From: Caulobacter sp.
GTDB taxonomy: Bacteria; Pseudomonadota; Alphaproteobacteria; Caulobacterales; Caulobacteraceae
Direction of reading: 5' to 3'
Assembly (NCBI GenBank): GCA_017744495.1
Contig: JAGIBE010000199.1
Span: 1-38,263, forward strand
Length of the DNA stretch: 38,263 nucleotides
This document shows positions 26,669-34,149 of the stretch, piece by piece (position 1 is the first letter of the stretch; each line of letters begins with the position of its first letter). The notes below the pieces were generated by a model that saw only the letters and a program-made list of their open reading frames with translations, ran no database searches and was not told the origin of the DNA. A program made the translations under genes and the position numbers.

Positions 26669-26778
26669 TTGTCATCCCGGAAGCCCCGCAGGGGCTTTCC
26701 GGGACCCAGGGGACTGGGCAGATGCTTTGCGGTTCACCTGGGTCCCGGACAAGCGCTGCGCGCTTTCCGGGATGACAA
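26669..26778. repeat. Long inverted repeat (palindromic intergenic element C)
   Basis: About 110 bases. The arms start TTGTCATCCCGGAAGC and end GATGACAA; each arm itself contains a small hairpin and reaches GGGACCCAGG / CCTGGGTCCC, around a loop of about 26 bases. Elements of the form TCATCCCGG ... GTCCCGGAC are common between genes in alphaproteobacteria. It separates grpE from the convergent phosphatase gene. Confidence 0.85.
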
Positions 26779-26800
26779 CTTTGGGAGCGGATAGAGGGCC

Positions 26801-27271
26801 CTACTCTTTTCCCCCGATCAAATCCGCCAACCCCTTCGCCCCGGCCACCGCGTCGGCCCAGGTCGTGTCGAAGTCCTTGTCCTCGCCGTAGTACGGATCG
26901 GCCACCGACTTGCCTTGGCGGCCCTCCACGACGTCCAGCAACAACAGCAGTTCCGCCGTCCCGTCGGACGGCCGAAGGCGCTTAAGGTCCGCCAGGTTGG
27001 AGCGGTCCAGCGCCACGATGTACGTGAAGCGGCGGAAGTCGTCCGGCTTCACTTGCCGGCCCCGATAGTGGGCGATGTCGATCCCGTTGCGCAGGGCCAC
27101 GGCCTGCGCTCGGCGGTCCGGCGGATGGCCCACATGCCACGAGCCCGTGCCGGCCGAATCGATCTCGACCTCCAGGCCGCGCCGCTGCGCCTCCTGGCGG
27201 AAGGCCGCCTCGGCCAGGGGCGAGCGGCAGATGTTTCCGAGGCAAACGAACAAGACGGCGGGACGCGGCAA
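26801..27271 (-). CDS. Low-molecular-weight protein tyrosine phosphatase
   Basis: 156 residues from a TTG at 27271 with GGAAGGA five bases upstream; the longer frame to 27388 is rejected because it overlaps msrA. The P-loop is C10-LGNI-C-R16-S17 ([11 protein letters not shown]), with the general-acid aspartate in DPYYG near residue 125. It dephosphorylates phosphotyrosine or, in some branches, arsenate-related substrates. No tyrosine kinase is nearby. Divergent from msrA. Confidence 0.93.
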   Translation of the reverse strand: MPRPAVLFVCLGNICRSPLAEAAFRQEAQRRGLEVEIDSAGTGSWHVGHPPDRRAQAVALRNGIDIAHYRGRQVKPDDFRRFTYIVALDRSNLADLKRLRPSDGTAELLLLLDVVEGRQGKSVADPYYGEDKDFDTTWADAVAGAKGLADLIGGKE

Positions 27272-27368
27272 GCGTGATCCTTCCCTGAGCAAGGGGTCGG
27301 CTTGCGCGGAGACCCCGCAAGCCCAACATCTGTGCCCGACTATCCACCACAACAAAGGACCACGCGCC

Positions 27369-27887
27369 ATGACCACCGAAACCGCCATCCTGGCCGGCGG
27401 CTGCTTCTGGGGCGTCCAGGACCTGCTGCGCCGCTATCCCGGCGTGCTGAAGACCCGCGTCGGCTATTCCGGCGGCGACGTGCCCAACGCCACCTACCGC
27501 AACCACGGGACCCACGCCGAGGCGATCGAGATCGTCTTCGACCCGGCCGTCATCAGCTATCGCCAGATCCTGGAGTTCTTCTTCCAGATCCACGACCCGA
27601 CCACCCTGAACCGTCAGGGCAACGACCGGGGGACCAGCTACCGCTCGGCGATCTTCTACCTCTCCGACGAACAGAAGCGCGTCGCCGAGGAGACGATCGA
27701 GGACGTCGACGCCTCGGGCCTGTGGCCGGGCAAGGTGGTGACCGAGGTCACCGCCGCCGGCCCGTTCTGGGAGGCCGAACCTGAGCATCAGGACTATCTG
27801 GAGCGCATCCCCAACGGCTACACCTGCCACTTCATACGGCCGGGCTGGAAGCTGCCGACCAAGGCCGACCGAGCCGTCGCGGGCTGA
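27369..27887 (+). CDS. msrA: Peptide methionine-S-sulfoxide reductase MsrA
   Basis: 172 residues. The catalytic cysteine C12 is in GGCFWG; other signatures are [25 protein letters not shown] and [23 protein letters not shown]153 near the end (GYTCHF) may be the resolving cysteine. The start is the ATG at 27369, directly before the catalytic motif; upstream in-frame ATGs lie inside the phosphatase gene. Confidence 0.96.
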   Translation: MTTETAILAGGCFWGVQDLLRRYPGVLKTRVGYSGGDVPNATYRNHGTHAEAIEIVFDPAVISYRQILEFFFQIHDPTTLNRQGNDRGTSYRSAIFYLSDEQKRVAEETIEDVDASGLWPGKVVTEVTAAGPFWEAEPEHQDYLERIPNGYTCHFIRPGWKLPTKADRAVAG

Positions 27888-28025
27888 GCGCTCGCCTAGG
27901 TGTGCATTTCGCCGCGGCCGGGCCTTCCCCCGGTCGCGGTTTGCGCTAATGTCGCAAGTCCATTCATGACGGGGCCACGGGGGGATTCTCTCTGACGGCG
28001 GCGGCCCCGGGACCTGGACCGAGAT

Positions 28026-29144
28026 ATGAAGCTTACCATCGAGCGGGCGGCGCTGCTGAAGGCGCTGGGTCACGTGCAGAGCGTCGTCGAACGCCGCAAC
28101 ACCATCCCGATCCTGTCGAACATCCTGCTGTCGGCCGACCGCGACACCCTGTCGTTCTCGGCCACCGACCTGGACATGGAGATCATCGACGAGGGCCTGG
28201 CCCAGATCGATCAGCCCGGCCAGATCACCGCTCCGGCCCACACGCTCTATGAAATCGTCCGCAAGCTGCCCGACGGCTCGGACGTCTCGCTCAGCTTCAG
28301 CGGCGACGACCCCCGCCTGGTGATCCAGGCCGGTCGCTCGCGCTTCAACCTGCCGGTCCTGCCGGCCGGCGACTTTCCGGTCATGAGCAGCGACGGCCTG
28401 TCGGGCCGCATCTCGGTCGACACCAACGAGCTGATCCGGTTGATCGACAAGACCCGCTTCGCGATCTCGACCGAAGAGACCCGCTACTATCTGAACGGCC
28501 TCTATCTGCACACCGTCGACGACGGCGGCCGGACCAAGCTGCGCGCCGTGGCCACCGACGGCCACCGCCTGGCCCTGGCCGAGATGGACGCCCCCGAGGG
28601 CTCGGCGGGCCTGCCCGGCGTGATCGTGCCCCGCAAGACCATCCAGGAGGCCCGCCGCCTGATGGAATCGGCCGGCGAGCAGGTCGACCTGCAGATCAGC
28701 GCCCAGAAGATCCGCTTCGAGTTCGGCCGCGCCGCCCTGACCTCCAAGGTCATCGACGGCGCCTTCCCGGACTATCTGCGCGTCATCCCGCGCGACAACG
28801 CCAAGATCCTGACCCTGGACAACGATCTGTTCGCCAAAGCCGTCGACCGCGTGGCCACCATCTCGGCCGAGAAGAGCCGCTCGGTGAAACTGGCCGTCGA
28901 GCCGGGCCGCATCACTCTGACCGTGCGCAACATGGAAGCCGGCCAGGCCGTGGAAGAGGTCGAGGTCGATTACGACGGCGAGGCCTTCGAGATCGGCTTC
29001 AACGCCCGCTACCTGCTGGACGTCTGCGGCCAGATCGGCGGCCCGATCGCCGAATTCCGCTTCGCCGACCCGGCCAGCCCGACCCTGGTGGTCGATCCGG
29101 TCGATCCGGGCGTGAAGTACGTGCTGATGCCGCTGCGGGTGTAG
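28026..29144 (+). CDS. dnaN: DNA polymerase III beta subunit (sliding clamp)
   Basis: 372 residues with three repeated clamp domains; N-terminus MKLTIERAALLKALGHVQSVVERRNTIPIL, C-terminus VKYVLMPLRV. It is the processivity ring of the replicative polymerase. It is preceded by a 138-base gap containing TTGCG-N7-CGCAA (27944-27960) and followed by a perfect terminator. Confidence 0.98.
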   Translation: MKLTIERAALLKALGHVQSVVERRNTIPILSNILLSADRDTLSFSATDLDMEIIDEGLAQIDQPGQITAPAHTLYEIVRKLPDGSDVSLSFSGDDPRLVIQAGRSRFNLPVLPAGDFPVMSSDGLSGRISVDTNELIRLIDKTRFAISTEETRYYLNGLYLHTVDDGGRTKLRAVATDGHRLALAEMDAPEGSAGLPGVIVPRKTIQEARRLMESAGEQVDLQISAQKIRFEFGRAALTSKVIDGAFPDYLRVIPRDNAKILTLDNDLFAKAVDRVATISAEKSRSVKLAVEPGRITLTVRNMEAGQAVEEVEVDYDGEAFEIGFNARYLLDVCGQIGGPIAEFRFADPASPTLVVDPVDPGVKYVLMPLRV

Positions 29145-29170
29145 GGGCGTCGGACTTTCGGACCTTCGAG

Positions 29171-29196
29171 AAACGGGCGCGCAAGCGCCCGTTTTG
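29171..29196 (+). terminator. Rho-independent terminator after dnaN
   Basis: AAACGGGCGC pairs perfectly with GCGCCCGTTT around a GCAA tetraloop, with a TTTT run at the end. It begins 26 bases after the dnaN stop. Confidence 0.92.
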
Positions 29197-29206
29197 CTGT
29201 GCGACA

Positions 29207-29266
29207 TCCGCCCCCTACGGGGGCGGACAGACCGCGAAGCCGTCAGGTGGGGGCAAGTGGGTGCGC
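29207..29266. repeat. Intergenic repeat A, copy 2
   Basis: Differs from copy 1 (13749-13809) at only a few bases: CCGCCCCCTACGGGGGCGG, then GACCGCGAAGCCGTC (stem now imperfect) and AGGTGGGGGCAAGTGGG. Same orientation, again directly after a gene's 3' end. Confidence 0.9.
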
Positions 29267-29776
29267 TCCCGCGCCGAAGCTGCGATCTGATGGGAAGGGT
29301 GCGAAGCGCCCGGGCCTCGCCCGGAGGATTTGCAGGTTTTGAACACCGTTTCGACGAAGACAGGCGCTTCGCGTGGAGCCGTTATCCGCAAGGCCGGGGC
29401 GCGCGGGCCTTTTCCGCCCTTCACCCCACCCGGTTGTTCCTCTTTGGATCTGTGCACCGCTTGAGGTCAGAGGCGGGAGTGAGCCTTGAGAGGACCGGAG
29501 CGAACCCCACGGCGGGCGGGACCTTCCCAGCATGAAAGCCCCCGATGGGCGAGCTTACGTCCCTCGCCCTCTGTTTCAGTCGCTCCCCAGTCGAAACCGA
29601 AGAGGACCCCGCTCGTCCACCCCCGAAGACCGCATCGGTCGCTGGCCATGCGCCCTCCCCGTGCCTTCAGGTGGGAACAGGATACGGGCGTCTGGGAGGG
29701 TGAGGATAAGTTTGGTCGAGATAATTTAGGGCGTTGATTTCCCTCAGGTTCGTCGCGGCTTATCCTCCAATAGACC
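29267..29776. other. Gene-free block of unknown nature
   Basis: About 510 bases with no convincing gene. Several short open frames overlap on both strands (for example 29243-29533 and 29467-29859 minus, 29486-29737 plus), none with a ribosome site, codon bias or known domain. It starts with two small hairpins (GGGTGCGAAGCGCCC, CGGGCctcGCCCGG) and ends in an A/T-richer patch near 29710-29745. It lies between repeats A and B. It could be part of a larger repeat, a decayed gene or an uncharacterised RNA. Confidence 0.4.
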
Positions 29777-29929
29777 GTCCCTCCCCCTTGCGGGGAGGGT
29801 GGCCTGGCGGCGCCAGGGTCGGGTGGGGCCTGCTGACTCAGCAGAACCAACTCCACCAACCGCTCTGCACCGATCCCCCACCCGTCGGCTTCGCCGCCAC
29901 CCTCCCCACAACGGGGAGGGACAGGGACC
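29777..29929. repeat. Intergenic repeat B, copy 1
   Basis: About 150 bases beginning GTCCCTCCCCC and ending GGGGAGGGAC, with inner segments GGTGGC..GCCAGGGTCGGGTGGGG, TGCTGACTCAGCAG and CACCGATCCCCCACCCGTCGG. A second copy is at 33941-34090 in the same orientation. Confidence 0.9.
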
Positions 29930-29969
29930 TTTCGGACCCCGCCCCTGACGTCATCGCCGCGGCGGCGGT

Positions 29970-30121
29970 GCCTCGCCTTAAATCCTTGATGGCGAGCCTG
30001 CTCTGGCGTCCGGCCGTGTCAAGGACCGGCCTCCAGCCGGCCGCGCCGCGGCGACGCGGAGCGTCGTCCTTGACACGGCCGGACGCCAGAGCTCCGATCC
30101 ACCAAGGGTTTAAGGTGAGGC
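29970..30121. repeat. 152-bp palindromic element
   Basis: A perfect 26-bp inverted repeat (30001-30026 with 30066-30091) surrounds a GC-rich loop that itself folds. Further out, 29970-29992 and 30099-30121 pair at 20 of 23 positions (GCCTCgCCTTAAAtCCTTG against its mirror). The whole unit would form one long cruciform or RNA hairpin. It ends 66 bases before the low-GC protease gene. Confidence 0.9.
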
Positions 30122-30122
30122 T

Positions 30123-30142
30123 TCATCCGCGCGGGCGGATGA
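30123..30142. repeat. Short perfect hairpin before the protease gene
   Basis: TCATCCGC-GCGG-GCGGATGA, 8-bp stem, 45 bases upstream of the protease ATG. No U-run follows, so it is not a standard terminator. Confidence 0.7.
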
Positions 30143-30187
30143 GGTCTCAACAAGTTGGCGTTCCAGGAAATCGCGAGGAAAGACACC

Positions 30188-31117
30188 ATGTCGAACTCCG
30201 ACGGCGTTCTTCGATACGGCATAGGCGGCACAGCGACTGCGGTAGCCGCCAGCATCAACTTTGCAGCCCCCGCATTACATGGATTTTCGTTTTGCACGAC
30301 GCCGATAGAGTTACTCAGCAATGACGGAAAAGACGAAATAATTAGTCGAGGAAGTGGGTTCTTCTGTCGCCGGAATGGGAGATTATTCCTAGTCACGAAT
30401 TACCATGTGGCATCCGGACGCAATGCGCTTACGGGAGAACCCCTTTCATCCATGGGATATTTCCCAAAGCGGCTTCGGTACCATGGCGCTAGGATAGTCC
30501 AAGAACCGCCTAATGTGCGCTTCGAACGCTTTCATTGTATTATGGAATTCGATGACGCCTTGCAGGAGCAATTGACCAAGCCACCGCTCGTTGACGGTGC
30601 CCCAGTGGACGTATGGGCAGTCCCTGTTGTTCCCGGTTCGATCTTCGAAAAAGATTCGACGCGCACCGGCTTCGACCAAGCTGCCAGCTTATCCTGCGTG
30701 ATTGACGACTATCTTGGCCCACCCATCGCGACCGAGGTGGGCAGCGATTGCCTTTTGCTCGGTTATCCACTGGCAAATTACGCCGGCTTTATTCCGCCAA
30801 TTTGGAAGCGCGGATCGATCGCCAGCGAACCTTTGCTGGGCGTGGATGATCGGCCCATGTTCTTGATTGATGCTGCGGTTACCAGTTCCATGTCCGGATC
30901 GCCTGTCCTACGCCGGATCGTTACTTTCGCCGCACAAGATAAGGACGCGGGCGTGCTTCGCGAATTCGCGAGCTTCAACCTGATCGGTGTATACGCAGGA
31001 CGACTGCAAAGTCGTGCACTTGACGCGGTAAATCTCGGCTACGCTTGGCACCAGTCACTAATCGACGGCGTGATCACTCACTACGGGTATGGTCCATATA
31101 CTCGCGCGGAATATTGA
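30188..31117 (+). CDS. Low-GC trypsin-like serine protease, probably acquired
   Basis: 309 residues from ATG 30188, with GAGGAAAG about six bases upstream. The chymotrypsin-fold pattern is GSGFFCRRNGRLFLVTNYHV (H73), VDVWAVPV (D141) and SSMSGSPV (S236), a complete triad. No signal peptide is clear, so it is likely cytoplasmic. Codons such as ATA, TTA and AGA, rare in every neighbour, recur, and the gene is visibly poorer in GC than the flanking genes. It has no partner gene and is flanked upstream by a repeat cluster. Stand-alone trypsin-like proteases occur in bacterial defence and in mobile regions, but no function can be assigned here. Confidence 0.85.
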   Translation: MSNSDGVLRYGIGGTATAVAASINFAAPALHGFSFCTTPIELLSNDGKDEIISRGSGFFCRRNGRLFLVTNYHVASGRNALTGEPLSSMGYFPKRLRYHGARIVQEPPNVRFERFHCIMEFDDALQEQLTKPPLVDGAPVDVWAVPVVPGSIFEKDSTRTGFDQAASLSCVIDDYLGPPIATEVGSDCLLLGYPLANYAGFIPPIWKRGSIASEPLLGVDDRPMFLIDAAVTSSMSGSPVLRRIVTFAAQDKDAGVLREFASFNLIGVYAGRLQSRALDAVNLGYAWHQSLIDGVITHYGYGPYTRAEY

Positions 31118-31120
31118 CCC

Positions 31121-31750
31121 TCAGTCCGGCCAAAGATCCTGCACATCCCCCTTGCGGTTCAGCATGTGCGTCGCCCGCTTGATCAGCATCAGCAGGCGCT
31201 CCCGCCGGCCGTCGGTGTCGTAAGTCAGCGACGCCCGCGCCAGCCCCTCCAGCATGAACCGCGCCAGGTCCCGCGAGGCCTGGAACCTCGGCCCCGCCCC
31301 GGCGTGGAGGATCTTCAGGAAGTGGTCGCCCGCCTGGGCGCGGTCGAATTCGGCCTGGGCCGGGGCCAGCAGGGCCTGGACGGCGGGGTCGGTGCGGCCG
31401 GCGGCCTCCAGTTCGGCGAAGGCCAGGAACGGCACGGTGTGCAGCAGGTCCCAGTAGCTGTCGATCGCGTGCTCGGTGACGTCGGCGCCCACGGGCAGGT
31501 TCTCGGCGGCGGCGCGGAACAGGGCCGAGCGCTCGGCCTGGACGTGGGCCACGGCCGCCTCGACCAGGGCCTCGCGGGTGGGGAAGTGGTACAGCATCGC
31601 GCCGCGCGTCAGGCCCGCGGCGTCGGCGATCACGGGGTTGGTGGCGGCGTGATAGCCGATCTCGGCGATCAGACGCATCGCCTGGTCGAGAATCCGCGCC
31701 CGGGTCTTGAGCGACTTGGGCGTATCCTTGGCGAGGCGGGCGGCGTCCAT
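31121..31750 (-). CDS. TetR family transcriptional regulator
   Basis: 209 residues. The N-terminal HTH is TRARILDQAMRLIAEIGYHAATNPVIADAAGLTRGAMLYHFPTREALVEAAV, a clear TetR signature. The C-terminal ligand domain is not family-specific. It ends 3 bases after the protease stop on the opposite strand (convergent). Its promoter carries a perfect palindrome 23 bases before the start. Confidence 0.94.
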   Translation of the reverse strand: MDAARLAKDTPKSLKTRARILDQAMRLIAEIGYHAATNPVIADAAGLTRGAMLYHFPTREALVEAAVAHVQAERSALFRAAAENLPVGADVTEHAIDSYWDLLHTVPFLAFAELEAAGRTDPAVQALLAPAQAEFDRAQAGDHFLKILHAGAGPRFQASRDLARFMLEGLARASLTYDTDGRRERLLMLIKRATHMLNRKGDVQDLWPD

Positions 31751-31772
31751 GACCTTGATCTAGTGAAAGCGA

Positions 31773-31787
31773 TGTTGCGCTGCAACA
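31773..31787. promoter_or_regulatory. TetR operator candidate
   Basis: TGTTGC-GCT-GCAACA, perfect 6-base arms, 23 bases upstream of the TetR ATG. Spacing and symmetry suit TetR autorepression. Confidence 0.5.
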
Positions 31788-31817
31788 GCCTAGGGCCGGT
31801 AAAGCTTTGCCTTGTCC

Positions 31818-31830
31818 GATAAGATTTATC
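31818..31830. promoter_or_regulatory. Second palindrome in the TetR / phosphoesterase gap
   Basis: GATAA-GAT-TTATC, perfect. It lies nearer the phosphoesterase side of the 259-base divergent region and could be a second operator or a promoter element; unassigned. Confidence 0.35.
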
Positions 31831-32009
31831 CAATGGTGAAATTTCGGGCGTTGGTGCGGCGCAGCGTCACGCCCGCCGCCACCGGGCATTTCACGAAAGC
31901 GACATGCAATCAGCTTATCGCCGGACCAAGACGCCCCAGGGACGATCGGGGCGCGGCTGGTCCGGGGGGACCGGAGGCCGACCGCCGACCTGAACCGCTG
32001 GAGGGGCAC

Positions 32010-32840
32010 ATGGTCACCGACACCGACATCGAGATCCGCCGCTACCGCTCGGTCTTCATCAGCGACATCCACCTGGGCACCCGGGGTTGCCAGGCCGAGC
32101 TGCTGCTGGACTTCATCCGCCACATCGAGTGCGACAAGCTTTTTCTGGTGGGCGACATCATCGACGGCTGGAAGCTGCGCAGCGGCTGGCACTGGCCCCA
32201 GAGCCACAACGACGTGGTGCAGAAGATCCTCCGCCTGGCCCGCAAGGGCGTGGAGGTGATCTACGTGCCCGGCAACCACGACGACCGGGTCCGCGACTTC
32301 TGCGGCGTCCACTTCGGCGGGGTGGTGGTGGCCCGCGACGTGATCCACGAGGCGGCCGACGGCAAGCGCTACCTGGTGGTGCACGGCGACGAGTTCGACG
32401 GCGTCGTCCAGCACGCCAAGTGGCTGGCCTTCCTCGGCGACTGGTCGTACCGCACGATCCTGATGCTCAACACCGTCTTGAACCGCGCCCGCCGCAAGCT
32501 GGGGTTCGGCTACTGGAGCCTGTCGGCCTTCCTGAAGGTCAAGGTCAAGAACGCCCTGCAGTTTATCGAGAACTTCGAGGCGGCCGTCGCCGACGAGGCC
32601 CGGCGCCGCGGCGTGGACGGCGTCATCTGCGGCCACATCCACAAGGCCGAGATGCGCGAGATCGACGGCGTGCTCTACGTGAACGACGGCGATTGGGTGG
32701 AAAGCTGCACCGCGCTCGTCGAGCATCTGGACGGACGGCTCGAAATACTGGAATGGTCAAAGCTTAGGTCCTGGTCGGTCATCGACCGGGCGCGGGCGTT
32801 CGTTTCCGAGCCCCCGATACCGGAGCCTGCCGCCGCCTGA
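32010..32840 (+). CDS. LpxH-like metallophosphoesterase (UDP-2,3-diacylglucosamine diphosphatase family)
   Basis: 276 residues from ATG 32010, with GGAGGGG just upstream. The calcineurin-like metal site is complete: D19-x-H21 (SDIHLG), GDIID (D49, D52), GNHD (89-91) and GHIHKAE. The sequence matches the COG2908 family that includes LpxH, which cleaves UDP-diacylglucosamine to lipid X. Many alphaproteobacteria use the unrelated LpxI for lipid A, so the substrate here may differ. The stop overlaps the start of the glycosyltransferase by one base (TGATG), tying the two together, probably in envelope glycolipid metabolism. Confidence 0.88.
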   Translation: MVTDTDIEIRRYRSVFISDIHLGTRGCQAELLLDFIRHIECDKLFLVGDIIDGWKLRSGWHWPQSHNDVVQKILRLARKGVEVIYVPGNHDDRVRDFCGVHFGGVVVARDVIHEAADGKRYLVVHGDEFDGVVQHAKWLAFLGDWSYRTILMLNTVLNRARRKLGFGYWSLSAFLKVKVKNALQFIENFEAAVADEARRRGVDGVICGHIHKAEMREIDGVLYVNDGDWVESCTALVEHLDGRLEILEWSKLRSWSVIDRARAFVSEPPIPEPAAA

Positions 32841-33931
32841 TGCGGATACTACTCGCTACAGATGCCTGGGAACCCCAAGTCAATGGCGTGGTTCGGACCC
32901 TCACCAAGGTGATGGCCGAGCTGAAGGCCATGGGCCATGAGGTCGACGTCGTCAGCCCCGACCAGTTCCCCACCTTCCCGCTGCCGACCTATCCGGAGAT
33001 CAAGCTGGCCATCGGCGCCTACGAGCCGGTGATGGAGCGCTTCAAGTCGTTCGAGCCCGAGGCGATCCACATCGCCACCGAAGGTCCGATCGGCCTGGCC
33101 GCCCGCCGCATTTGCCTGGAGTGGAAGCTGCCGTTCACGACCAGCTACCACACGCGGTTTCCGGAATACGTCTCGGCCCGCCTGCCGCTGCCGCTGTCGG
33201 CCGGCTACACCTACATGCGCTGGTTCCACAAGCCGTCGGGCCGCCTGATGGTGGCCACGCCCACCATGCGCGACGAGCTGATCCGCCACGGCTTCCGCAA
33301 CATCTCGCCCTGGACGCGCGGCGTCGACACCGACGTCTTCCGCCCCCGCCAGGAGGGCGAGCCGGACGTGTTCGAGGGCCTGGCCCGGCCGATCTTCCTC
33401 AATGTCGGCCGCGTGGCCGTCGAGAAGAACATCGAGGCCTTCGCCAGCCTGGACCTGCCCGGCACCAAGGTGATCGTCGGCGACGGCCCGCAACGCGAGG
33501 AACTGGCCGAGAAGTATCCGGACGTGGTCTTCACCGGCGCCAAGTTCGGCGAGGAGCTGGGCCGCTACTTCGCCTGCGCCGACGTCTTCTGCTTCCCGTC
33601 CCTGACCGACACCTTCGGCCTGGTGATCCTGGAGGCCATGGCCGCCGGCGTGCCGGTGGCGGCGTTCTCGGCTCCGGGGCCGATCGACATCATCCCCGGC
33701 TCGGGCGCCGGCGTCCTGGCGCCGGGCCAGACCGACGGCCTGCGCGAAGCTTGCCTGGCCTGCCTGGACATCGACCACGCGTCGGTCCGCAAGTTCGCCG
33801 AGGGCTTCTCGTGGCGGGCCTGCGCCGAGGAGTTCTACAAGAACCTGCAGCCCTATCCCGAGCCGGAGAAGACCCGGTTCTGGCGGCGGCTGCGGCGGCT
33901 GGCGCGGCTGCGCAGGAAGCCGGCGGCGTAG
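32840..33931 (+). CDS. GT4 family glycosyltransferase
   Basis: 363 residues. GT-B fold: N-terminal half MRILLATDAWEPQVNGVVRTLTKV with the TSYHTRFPEYVSARLPLP acceptor region; C-terminal half with NVGRVAVEKNIEAF, VGDGPQREEL and PSLTDTFGLVILEAMAAGVPV, the EX7E donor site. Relatives transfer hexose, mannose or sulfoquinovose to lipid acceptors. The C-terminus is strongly basic (RRLRRLARLRRKPAA), which suits association with the inner leaflet. Translationally coupled to the LpxH-like gene. Confidence 0.93.
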   Translation: MRILLATDAWEPQVNGVVRTLTKVMAELKAMGHEVDVVSPDQFPTFPLPTYPEIKLAIGAYEPVMERFKSFEPEAIHIATEGPIGLAARRICLEWKLPFTTSYHTRFPEYVSARLPLPLSAGYTYMRWFHKPSGRLMVATPTMRDELIRHGFRNISPWTRGVDTDVFRPRQEGEPDVFEGLARPIFLNVGRVAVEKNIEAFASLDLPGTKVIVGDGPQREELAEKYPDVVFTGAKFGEELGRYFACADVFCFPSLTDTFGLVILEAMAAGVPVAAFSAPGPIDIIPGSGAGVLAPGQTDGLREACLACLDIDHASVRKFAEGFSWRACAEEFYKNLQPYPEPEKTRFWRRLRRLARLRRKPAA

Positions 33932-33940
33932 ATGACGCCA

Positions 33941-34090
33941 GTCCCTCCCCCTCGTGGGGAGGGTGGCCCTGGCGGAGCCAGGGTCGGGTGGGGGCTGCTG
34001 AGTCAGCAGGCAACCCCGTCCAACCCCCTGCACCGATCCCCCACCCGTCGGCTTCGCCGACACCCTCCCCACAAGGGGGAGGGACTGGGG
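33941..34090. repeat. Intergenic repeat B, copy 2
   Basis: Same structure and orientation as 29777-29929, beginning GTCCCTCCCCC and ending GGGGGAGGGAC, with TGCTGAGTCAGCAG inside. It lies between the glycosyltransferase stop and the LuxR start. Confidence 0.9.
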
Positions 34091-34149
34091 TCTTTGCACC
34101 CCCTCCGCCTTCCCCTACTCTCCCCAGGGTCAGGGGCGAGTATCCTCAC

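Noticed and set aside
29243..29533. 96-codon minus-strand frame
   Set aside because: No ribosome site, atypical composition, overlaps repeat A; more likely noise in a non-coding block.
29585..29598. GGTTTCGACTGGGG on the minus strand, like a tmRNA 5' domain
   Set aside because: No proteolysis tag reading (ANDNFAEE-like) or tRNA-like acceptor half is found nearby.
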